Below, one piece after another: positions 1-6,605 of a stretch of 8,066 bases of DNA. Each line of letters begins with the position of its first letter. The first letter of the stretch is position 1. The notes beneath the pieces are model-generated. The model searched no databases, was not told the DNA's origin, and was given only the letters and a program-made list of their open reading frames with translations. Both the position numbers and the translations under genes were made by a program. Source of the DNA: an uncultured Selenomonadaceae bacterium (GTDB lineage Bacteria > Bacillota > Negativicutes > Selenomonadales > Selenomonadaceae); contig CAJOPK010000042.1 of the NCBI GenBank assembly GCA_905236255.1, positions 1-8,066 of the forward strand, given 5' to 3'.

Positions 1-435
1 AATTCGTATTTGTACGGCGCGGCAAAAGTCGGAATGACTTTAACCGTTGCCACGCCGAAAAATTACAAACCGAATGAACAAGTTTTTGAAAATGCCCTGA
101 CCGATGCCGAAGAAACCGGCGCAAAACTTTCTTGGACGGAAAATCCGGCGGAAGCGGTAAAAGATGCGGATATTATTGCAACGGATACTTGGGCAAGTAT
201 GGGGCAGGAAGCCGAACATGACGAACGCAAGAAAATTTTTGCTCCGTATCGGGTGAATCGGGAACTTTTGAAAAATGCGTCGAAAAATGCAATCGTCATG
301 CATTGTCTGCCGGCTTACAGGGGCGAAGAAATTACCGACGAAGTTTTTGAGGACAATGCCGGCGTAATTTTTGACGAGGCGGAAAATCGTCTGCATACTC
401 AAAAAGCAATAATGGCGTTGACGATGTGCGACTGA
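1..435 (+). CDS. argF: Ornithine carbamoyltransferase, C-terminal part (5' end outside window)
   Basis: Ornithine carbamoyltransferase joins carbamoyl phosphate and ornithine to give citrulline in cytoplasmic arginine metabolism. The frame is open from base 1, so only the last 144 codons of a protein normally about 300-335 residues long are visible. They cover the ornithine-binding half. The family motif D-x-W-x-S-M-G-Q-E is encoded at 184-210, and the catalytic H-C-L-P-A loop, whose Cys contacts ornithine, at 301-315. It is followed by R-G-E-E-I-T and the usual C-terminal helix with N-R-L-H-T-Q-K-A. HCLP and SMG identify it as an ornithine rather than aspartate carbamoyltransferase. Anabolic (argF) and catabolic (arcB) enzymes cannot be separated here; no other arc or arg gene is visible. 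The stop at 433-435 overlaps the GTG proposed as start of the next gene. No terminator follows, so read-through into the helicase gene is expected. Confidence 0.95.
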   Translation, partial: NSYLYGAAKVGMTLTVATPKNYKPNEQVFENALTDAEETGAKLSWTENPAEAVKDADIIATDTWASMGQEAEHDERKKIFAPYRVNRELLKNASKNAIVMHCLPAYRGEEITDEVFEDNAGVIFDEAENRLHTQKAIMALTMCD

Positions 436-3056
436 AAAATTCGGGAGTCGATGATTTTTTGAATTATGGAAACTTGGATTTTATTTTTACGCCGGAATCT
501 TTTATCGTCGAAGAAGTAAATTCGGACGGTAAAAGATCCGACAATGTTTTTTTGAATGACAAATACGGCGCACTTTACAATTTGGCTTTTTCGGAATCAA
601 AAGGCGGAGAAAGTTTTTCACTTGCTTTTCTCCGTCTTTTTTCCGAGACTTTTGTCGAAAAATTGACCGCCCTGCCGGAAATTGAAATTGCCCGCGAAAA
701 TGTCGAACTCGTGCCGGACGAAATTACAAAAAACGCGCTTTTAAATTCCGTCCCCTTTGCACCGGGTTCCGATTACATTGACGAAAATTGGATCGAAAAA
801 AATTTTGCCGCCCTGCTTGAAGTTTTCCGGCGCGAAATTTCCGATTACAAAGAAAGCGTTGCAAAATATTTTTCCGGCAAGCGCGAAAATCTCAAAATTC
901 CGGAAAGAGTATTTTTTCATTTGGTTGAAAGGAAAGGGGATCCGGAATTTCCCTTTGCCTTTCTCGCAACTTACGCGACCAAAAACGAATGCGGAAAAAT
1001 CCGGCATCTTCCCCTGATTCATGCACTCAACGAATTTAAAGACGACCGAAACAAACTTTTGACTTTGCTCGGCTGTTTAAATCGGGCGGCGGAAATTTCT
1101 CCGCTGATAAATGATTTTGTCGAAAGCGGCGAAATGATGCATCCTCTCCGGCTTACGCCGAAAGAAGCCTTTGAAATTTTGAAGGCGGTACCGCTTTTGG
1201 AAGAAAACGGGATTTTGTGCCGGATACCGAATTGGTGGAAAAGGAGAAAGTCCTCGTCAATTCAAATTACCGTAAAATTCGGGGAAGAGGAAAGTTCGAT
1301 TTTGGGATTTAAATCCATTGTTTCCGGACAACCTTCTTTGACTGTTGACGGAATCGAATTGACAAAAGAAGAAATCTCAAAACTTTTGGCGGAAACCGAC
1401 GGACTCTCGCAGATTAAAGGCAAGTGGATTGAAGTTGATCGTGAAAGATTGCGCGAACTTTTGGATAAAATGAACGAATACGGCGGGAATTTTTCTTTCC
1501 TTGAGGTGCTTAAACTTGAAAGCGGAACGGAAGAGGATCATTACGAAATTTCGGAAGATTTATCGTATACTCACGGCGCATATCTCGAAAAAATCCTGCA
1601 ACAACTCCGCCGCCCGGAAATTATCGAAAGTCCGAAAATCCCGGCTGCGGTCAATGCAAATTTGCGCCCGTATCAAAAAGCCGGTTTTGCTTGGCTTAAA
1701 ATGATGGCAAAATTGGGACTCGGGGCGTGTCTTGCGGACGATATGGGACTCGGAAAAACTCTGCAGATTTTGACTTTTTTGGAAGAGGCAAGAACTCAAA
1801 AACCGGATTCAAAATTTTTGCTCGTCGTACCCGCTTCACTTCTCGGAAATTGGGAAAATGAAACGGCAAAATTTACGCCGAAAATAAATTTGAAAATCCT
1901 GCACGGGCAGACCGCCGCAAAATTAAAATCCGAAATTGACGGGAATCTTCCATTCCTGACAATCACAACTTATTCGATGGCAACGCGAATTGAAGAACTG
2001 CAAAAAATTTCTTGGGACGGCTTGATTTTGGATGAGGCACAGGCGATAAAAAATCCCGGCACAAAACAGACAAAGACAATCAAAAAATTTTCCGCCGGAA
2101 TAAAAATTGCCCTGACCGGTACCCCCATTGAAAACGATCTTTCAAATTTGTGGTCGCTGTTTGATTTTCTCGACAAAGGACTTTTGGGAAATGCGTCGGA
2201 ATTTCGTTCTTATGCAAAAGAACTTGCCGAAAATCCGCAGAATTATTACAAATTGCGCAGAATGATTTCTCCCTTTATCCTGCGCCGCCTGAAAACCGAC
2301 AAGAAAATTATTTCGGATCTTCCGGACAAATTGGAAAGGGTCGATTATACGGATTTGACCAAAAAGCAGATTGTTCTTTATCGGAAACAGGTCAAGGATT
2401 TGGAAAAGCAAATAAAAAATGTCAAAGGTATTGCAAAAAAAGGTCTTGTTTTGGCAACCATCACAAAATTAAAACAAATTTGCAATCACCCGGATCAATT
2501 TTTGGGTCAGGGCGTTTACGACGCGAAAGACAGCGGAAAATTTGAACTTCTTCGCGAAATTTGCGAAACGATTTACGAAAAGCGCGAGCGCGTTTTGGTT
2601 TTCACTCAATACCGGGAAATTACCGAATACCTTGCCGAATTTTTGAAGGGAATTTTCAAGCGGGACGGATTGGTTTTGCACGGCGGCACGCAAGTCAAAA
2701 AACGTACGGAATTTGTCGAAAAATTTAACGGCGAAGAATATATTCCTTTTATGGTTTTGTCGGTTAAGGCGGCGGGCGTGGGATTAAATCTGACCGGAGC
2801 AAATCATGTCATACATTTTGATCGTTGGTGGAATCCGGCGGTTGAAAATCAGGCAACCGACAGAGCCTTCAGAATCGGACAGGAAAAAAATGTCTTTGTG
2901 CATAAATTTGTTTCACGCGGGACGATTGAGGAGAAAATCAACGAAATTATCGAAAGCAAAAAATCTCTGGCCGAAAACGTTGTCGGTGCCGGAGAAAATT
3001 GGATAACGGAACTTGCCGACGACGAAATTATTTCGATGCTGCGTCTGTCCGTTTGA
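426..3056 (+). CDS. SNF2-family ATP-dependent helicase/translocase with SNF2-associated N-terminal domain
   Basis: This is a complete 876-residue superfamily 2 ATPase of the bacterial SNF2/RapA-like type, expected to translocate on duplex nucleic acid in the cytoplasm. Seen motifs: Walker A D-D-M-G-L-G-K-T at 438-445 (Lys444), Walker B D-E-A-Q at 536-539, motif III L-T-G-T-P at 563-567, F-T-Q near 726-728, G-V-G-L-N-L-T at 784-790, and the arginine-finger motif Q-x-x-D-R-x-x-R-I-G-Q at 809-819. All catalytic residues are present. Residues about 255-400, including the Trp pair 270-271 and G-K-W-I-E-V, match the SNF2 helicase-associated domain (DUF3670 type). I assign nothing to the first ~250 residues. 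The GTG at 426 overlaps the upstream gene by 10 nt and lacks a good Shine-Dalgarno; a TTG at 459, 11 nt after GGGAG (443-447), is a reasonable alternative. The SWIM gene follows after 15 nt, a pairing known for this helicase type (compare B. subtilis ywqA/ywqB). The substrate is unknown. Confidence 0.93.
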   Translation: MRLKNSGVDDFLNYGNLDFIFTPESFIVEEVNSDGKRSDNVFLNDKYGALYNLAFSESKGGESFSLAFLRLFSETFVEKLTALPEIEIARENVELVPDEITKNALLNSVPFAPGSDYIDENWIEKNFAALLEVFRREISDYKESVAKYFSGKRENLKIPERVFFHLVERKGDPEFPFAFLATYATKNECGKIRHLPLIHALNEFKDDRNKLLTLLGCLNRAAEISPLINDFVESGEMMHPLRLTPKEAFEILKAVPLLEENGILCRIPNWWKRRKSSSIQITVKFGEEESSILGFKSIVSGQPSLTVDGIELTKEEISKLLAETDGLSQIKGKWIEVDRERLRELLDKMNEYGGNFSFLEVLKLESGTEEDHYEISEDLSYTHGAYLEKILQQLRRPEIIESPKIPAAVNANLRPYQKAGFAWLKMMAKLGLGACLADDMGLGKTLQILTFLEEARTQKPDSKFLLVVPASLLGNWENETAKFTPKINLKILHGQTAAKLKSEIDGNLPFLTITTYSMATRIEELQKISWDGLILDEAQAIKNPGTKQTKTIKKFSAGIKIALTGTPIENDLSNLWSLFDFLDKGLLGNASEFRSYAKELAENPQNYYKLRRMISPFILRRLKTDKKIISDLPDKLERVDYTDLTKKQIVLYRKQVKDLEKQIKNVKGIAKKGLVLATITKLKQICNHPDQFLGQGVYDAKDSGKFELLREICETIYEKRERVLVFTQYREITEYLAEFLKGIFKRDGLVLHGGTQVKKRTEFVEKFNGEEYIPFMVLSVKAAGVGLNLTGANHVIHFDRWWNPAVENQATDRAFRIGQEKNVFVHKFVSRGTIEEKINEIIESKKSLAENVVGAGENWITELADDEIISMLRLSV

Positions 3057-3063
3057 AGGGGTG
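3056..3063 (+). promoter_or_regulatory. Ribosome binding site of the SWIM-domain gene
   Basis: AAGGGGTG lies 8 nt before the ATG at 3072 and resembles the consensus AAGGAGGTG. It starts on the last base of the helicase stop codon, so ribosomes finishing the helicase are placed to reinitiate on the SWIM gene. It fixes the ATG at 3072 as the start. Confidence 0.75.
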
Positions 3064-3071
3064 AAATTTTT

Positions 3072-3794
3072 ATGTCAAGATTTTATGACGATTTTATTTA
3101 TAAAGCTCCTTCCGTTTCGGAACTCCGCAAAAAAGTCGGCAAAACTTTGTCGAAGGGCAAAGAATACAATCCGGTCATTGTCGAACCGGGCAGTCGAAAA
3201 ATTTGCAAAAGTTGGTGGGGAGATGCATGGTGTCGAAATTTGGAGAGATATGCGGATTGGTCAAACAGGATCGGGCGCGGAAAAACTTACATCAGGAACG
3301 GATCGGTTGTCGATTTGAAAATAACCGACGGCACAATCAACGCGAAAGTTCAGGGAAGCCGCAGCACTCCTTACACCGTAAAAATTACCATTGACCCCCT
3401 CCCGGAAAACAAGCGGATTGAAATCCAAAACAAGACCGCCGGAAAAATTCAAAATTTGGAAGCACTTGTCACCGGCAAATTTCCGGACGATTTAAAGGAA
3501 ATTTTTTTCGGAAAGGACGGACTTTTCCCGGAACCGGAAGAAATTCATTTTAATTGCAGTTGTCCGGATTGGGCAAGTCTTTGCAAACATATAGCCGCCG
3601 CACTTTTCGGAACGGGAATCAGACTTGACGAAAATCCGATGATTTTTTTCCGGTTGCGCGGCATTGATTTGGAAAGTTTTATTTCGGCGGCTGTAGCGGA
3701 TAAAGTTGAGCAAATGATCGAAAATACAAATTCGACAAGTCCGAGAATAATCAAAGGCGACGATTTGACCGAAATTTTCGGAATTGAAACTTGA
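3072..3794 (+). CDS. SWIM zinc-finger protein, partner of the SNF2 helicase
   Basis: This is a complete 240-residue soluble protein. The SWIM motif C-x-C-x(6)-C-x-H is Cys162, Cys164, Cys171 and His173, within C-S-C-P-D-W-A-S-L-C-K-H; it should bind one zinc ion and, from what is known of SWIM domains, contact DNA or protein. The N-terminal half carries the conserved block of bacterial SWIM proteins: S-W-W-G-x-A-W-C near 47-54, N-L-E-R-Y-A-D-W near 56-63 and G-R-G-K-T-Y-I-R-N-G-S-V near 68-79. The length fits the short stand-alone bacterial class found next to SNF2 helicases. The ATG has a good Shine-Dalgarno and lies 15 nt after the helicase stop, so the two are almost certainly co-transcribed. 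A role as nucleic-acid-binding or regulatory subunit of the helicase is inference. It ends 27 nt from the convergent cyclase gene, and I see no terminator hairpin in that gap. Confidence 0.9.
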   Translation: MSRFYDDFIYKAPSVSELRKKVGKTLSKGKEYNPVIVEPGSRKICKSWWGDAWCRNLERYADWSNRIGRGKTYIRNGSVVDLKITDGTINAKVQGSRSTPYTVKITIDPLPENKRIEIQNKTAGKIQNLEALVTGKFPDDLKEIFFGKDGLFPEPEEIHFNCSCPDWASLCKHIAAALFGTGIRLDENPMIFFRLRGIDLESFISAAVADKVEQMIENTNSTSPRIIKGDDLTEIFGIET

Positions 3795-3821
3795 ATGTAC
3801 TCCCAAAAAAGTTTTACGGAA

Positions 3822-6470
3822 TTATCTCACTTCTTCGCCGAATTTTTTCTTGATTTCCATTTTGTTTGAATACATTCTTTCGTCGGCGGCGGCAAAAACT
3901 TCTTCGTAACTTTTTCCGGGTTTCCAAACTCCCATACCGCGCGCAACCGAAATTTTGCAGGGTTCCTCCTTGAAAATCAGAATTTTTTCGGCAAGAGTTT
4001 CGTCAAAAATTTGAATCAATTCGTCGCGCCTCTTGTAATCGTTTTCTTCCAAAATTGCAACAAATTCGTCACCGCCGATCCTGAAAATCGAACTTTCCGA
4101 AAAAGAATTTTTTATCGTTGCCGCCGCACATTTTATCAATTCGTTGCCGGCCTCATGACCGTAAGTATCGTTGATTTTTTTCAGGAAATTGACATCAAAA
4201 ACTATTACGGCATAACTCTTGCCGCCCGCGCCGGAAAGTTCTTTAAATTTCCGGGCGTAAGCCGTCGTATTTCCCACTCCCGTCAACTTGTCGCGATAAA
4301 CATAGATTTCCAATTTTGAAACCATTTCGCGAATACTTTTGACCAAAGTGCCGAGTTCGTTTTTGGATTCTTCCGGCAAATTCACGTCAAGATTTCCGGA
4401 GGCAATTTTTTGCGCGGCTTCCGTCAAGGCAACGAGAGGTCTTATTCCTCTTGACGCAAGGTAAATGCTCAAAAACGAAACAAACAGGGCAACAATCAGC
4501 ATTACGCCGACAATGTGCATCAAAAGATTGTTTCGTTCCCGGTAAATTTCCTTGAGAGGAATTGCAATTCCCGCCCAAATTCCGTTCGTCAAATAAGTTG
4601 CCTCTTCACGAAAATCCGGGTTGCGTTTAAATTTTTTTCCCTGCTCAAGATTTTCATGATAAAGCACATGCCCCGTCCTGTCGGTCAAATAAGCGTAACC
4701 GCCTTCATAAATGTAAACCTTTTTCATCTGCTTGACCAAATAATCAAAATCTATATCCATGCCGACAACCCCGACAAGATTGCCGTCCTTGTAAAGCGGG
4801 CTGACATAGGAAATTACATAATTTTTGACAATCGGATCAACATAGGGTTCAGTCCATGCGGCACTGCGCCGACGAACCGGAATGTAATACCAGCCGACAT
4901 TTTCTTCATCGTTGGGGCTGTATTTGGAAAGGTCAATCGGCGTACGTCTGAAAAATGCCGGTACCGGATTGTTGACGGTTTTCTTTTCGCGTCCCCAAGA
5001 AAAACCGCCCAAAGGTCCGGAAAATTCCGGAGAAAGTCGCATATAAAAAGCCACACTGCCTTCGGTATTTGCAGCGATTGCACGGAAAAGATTTTCGCAA
5101 TTTCTCAAATATTCTTCCCGCCATTCGGAATCGGTCGTCAGTCTTTCGTAACTGTCCAATTCCGCAAGCGCAAGATCTCTGATGTCGTTTACCGAAACCC
5201 TTACGCCCGTAAAAGTTTGTTCCATTTTTTCGCGGCAGATTATGATTTTCTCCTCAATGACCGTTTCCATATCCCGGCCGGTAATTCTGTCCGTTATCAC
5301 AAAACACACCGCACCCAGTGCAAATGCCGACGCAAAGACCGCGAAAATTTCCAAAATTACAATGTGGGTCATTACGGAATTTTGATAGCGCAACAAAAGA
5401 CACAGCAGAGCAACCAACGAAATATCCATCATCGTCAGACATTCGGCATTGAATTGCCGCCAAATGTCCGGGTCTTCCAAGCCGTAAATTGTCCCGGAAA
5501 CGTCAAGCACGACAAACAGGACGAACATCAGCAGATAAAATCCCGCCGCAATTTTCCTGTTCATTTCCATGTTGTCCAGCAAAATTATTTTTTCGTGCTT
5601 TAATTTTATATCTTCCGCAAAAGCCGCCGGCGAAGGAGGACGGAACATATAAAAACACAGCAAAATTCCGACAAGAAATTTGACTTCTTCGCTTGCGTTA
5701 ATTTCCGGTCTGCAAAGGTAAATCGAAAAAATTACCGTTGCAACAAAAATTACGTCAAAAAGTTTTTGGATTTTCGGATTTGAATAAGTTGTTCTTTTCG
5801 GTCGGTAAAACGGATAATCTTTCCCCACCAAAAAGAAAAAACTTGTCAACCCCAAAAATATTGAAAAATCAAAGTCATTCAAAAAGCAGGTCAGCACATA
5901 TTCGACGGAAATTCCGAAATTTCTGTTCAATCCTTCAAGCAAACTCAACATATCATCTTCAGGCGTGGTCATCGTCAAAAAGAGTGAAGTTGTCAAAGTC
6001 GTCAAAAAAATTATTCGGACAAATTTCAAAATCGTTTTCGGACTCAACGAAAAAACCGGCCCGACGGGATCGACTTTTATCGAATACCAAAGTCTGTAAG
6101 GCATATAAGCGGCAATAAAAGCCCAAAATCCGCAGTTGCAGAAAGTCAAAACGCCATGCCAAATACATTCATACAATCCGCTTTCCGAATAAATTTCCGG
6201 CAGTACGAGCCAATCCCGATATTCCGCCCAAAGCGCACCGACAAGACTGCCGAACGCCGCCGACGGTCCCCACATTAACCCCAAAATCGGCGGCAAAAAA
6301 CACGCCACACCCGAAAGGGAAGTTTCCGGCATTATCAGAACACTTTTTACGACTTCATCGGTAAACCTGTATAAAATTGCCGTCAGGAAAAAATGAAGGA
6401 TATTCTTTATCAAATTTACACATCCGCCTTTAAAAAATTTTATCTGTATAATTCCTTGCCTATTCTGCAA
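3822..6470 (-). CDS. Membrane-bound diguanylate cyclase (multi-TM module, dCache-like sensor, HAMP, GGDEF)
   Basis: This 882-residue inner-membrane enzyme is predicted to make cyclic-di-GMP from two GTP. Order, numbered from the TTG at 6470: about ten hydrophobic segments between residues 20 and 393; an extracytoplasmic dCache_1-like domain at about 405-635, with W-T-E-P-Y-V-D at 539-545 and G-V-V-G-M-D-I-D at 567-574; a membrane helix at 648-673; HAMP at about 674-722; and GGDEF at about 725-875. The active-site motif is intact (G799-G800-D801-E802-F803), with D759 in the metal-binding D-V-N segment and N767-D768 in I-N-D-T-Y-G-H. No RxxD inhibitory site lies upstream of GGDEF; the equivalent residues are F790-S-E-S793. 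N776 stands where many family members have Asp. There is no EAL or HD-GYP domain. Start: the TTG at 6470 gives the longest frame, but the TTG at 6413 (residue 20) has the better Shine-Dalgarno, so the first 19 residues may not be translated. It is convergent with the SWIM gene and isolated from the upstream gene by a terminator. Confidence 0.92.
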   Translation of the reverse strand: MQNRQGIIQIKFFKGGCVNLIKNILHFFLTAILYRFTDEVVKSVLIMPETSLSGVACFLPPILGLMWGPSAAFGSLVGALWAEYRDWLVLPEIYSESGLYECIWHGVLTFCNCGFWAFIAAYMPYRLWYSIKVDPVGPVFSLSPKTILKFVRIIFLTTLTTSLFLTMTTPEDDMLSLLEGLNRNFGISVEYVLTCFLNDFDFSIFLGLTSFFFLVGKDYPFYRPKRTTYSNPKIQKLFDVIFVATVIFSIYLCRPEINASEEVKFLVGILLCFYMFRPPSPAAFAEDIKLKHEKIILLDNMEMNRKIAAGFYLLMFVLFVVLDVSGTIYGLEDPDIWRQFNAECLTMMDISLVALLCLLLRYQNSVMTHIVILEIFAVFASAFALGAVCFVITDRITGRDMETVIEEKIIICREKMEQTFTGVRVSVNDIRDLALAELDSYERLTTDSEWREEYLRNCENLFRAIAANTEGSVAFYMRLSPEFSGPLGGFSWGREKKTVNNPVPAFFRRTPIDLSKYSPNDEENVGWYYIPVRRRSAAWTEPYVDPIVKNYVISYVSPLYKDGNLVGVVGMDIDFDYLVKQMKKVYIYEGGYAYLTDRTGHVLYHENLEQGKKFKRNPDFREEATYLTNGIWAGIAIPLKEIYRERNNLLMHIVGVMLIVALFVSFLSIYLASRGIRPLVALTEAAQKIASGNLDVNLPEESKNELGTLVKSIREMVSKLEIYVYRDKLTGVGNTTAYARKFKELSGAGGKSYAVIVFDVNFLKKINDTYGHEAGNELIKCAAATIKNSFSESSIFRIGGDEFVAILEENDYKRRDELIQIFDETLAEKILIFKEEPCKISVARGMGVWKPGKSYEEVFAAADERMYSNKMEIKKKFGEEVR
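6423..6430 (-). promoter_or_regulatory. Candidate ribosome binding site favouring the downstream start of the cyclase gene
   Basis: On the minus strand AAGGCGGA precedes the in-frame TTG at 6413-6411 with about 9 nt between. The upstream TTG at 6470 has only AGGCAGGT, ending about 12 nt away. This supports an 863-residue product that begins just before the first hydrophobic segment. Neither site is a perfect Shine-Dalgarno, so the start remains undecided. Confidence 0.4.
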
Positions 6471-6593
6471 TTAAAAATTTTTACCTGCCTGTTATTTTCT
6501 CAAAATTGCCGGAAAAGCGAACATATACAAAACAAAAACCCCCAAGCGGGGATTAAACTTTTCTGAAAGATTCTTGGTTGGTAAAAATTTTAA
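6471..6593. repeat. Pair of inverted A/T-rich arms flanking the terminator
   Basis: TTAAAAATTTTTACC at 6471-6485 is the inverse of GGTAAAAATTTTAA at 6580-6593 apart from one missing T. The arms are 94 nt apart and bracket the terminator hairpin. Each arm is also nearly self-palindromic, which makes chance similarity in A/T-rich DNA quite possible. The 6471-6485 arm touches the weak Shine-Dalgarno of the TTG at 6470. Confidence 0.35.
6528..6554 (-). terminator. Rho-independent terminator after the tandem-domain protein gene
   Basis: Read on the minus strand, AATCCCC, loop GCTT, GGGGGTT forms a 7-bp stem with one T-G wobble, followed directly by a T-rich tract (TTTGTTTTG). It begins about 50 nt after the stop codon of the upstream gene. 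The plus-strand reading has no T-tract, so the element works in the minus direction only. It probably separates that gene from the cyclase gene, which must then have its own promoter between about 6414 and 6527; I see no convincing -35/-10 pair there. Confidence 0.7.
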
Positions 6594-6605
6594 CTTCCGT
6601 TCTCT

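Noticed and set aside
3013..3318. A 101-codon plus-strand frame across the helicase-SWIM junction
   Set aside because: It overlaps both real genes in another frame, while the SWIM gene has its own strong ribosome binding site and conserved motifs.
3768..3782. Palindrome CCGAAATTTTCGG near the end of the SWIM gene as a possible terminator
   Set aside because: The arms are separated by one base, the site lies within coding sequence, and no T-tract follows on either strand.
426..3794. SNF2-SWIM pair as a defence island (DISARM-like or similar)
   Set aside because: No methyltransferase, nuclease, DUF1998 or mobile element is present, and the genes share codon use with a housekeeping gene they follow directly.
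4515..5603. A 362-codon plus-strand open frame opposite the cyclase gene
   Set aside because: It lies wholly antisense to the dCache and membrane parts of the cyclase, has no recognisable domain, and looks like a by-product of that gene's codon use.
5738..6118. A 126-codon plus-strand open frame opposite the N-terminal membrane module of the cyclase
   Set aside because: It is antisense to a real gene, is Lys/Ser-rich without a motif, and has no Shine-Dalgarno support that I can see.
6471..6605. A cyclic-di-GMP riboswitch upstream of the cyclase gene
   Set aside because: The gap lacks the conserved GEMM core segments; the only structured element seen is the short terminator hairpin.
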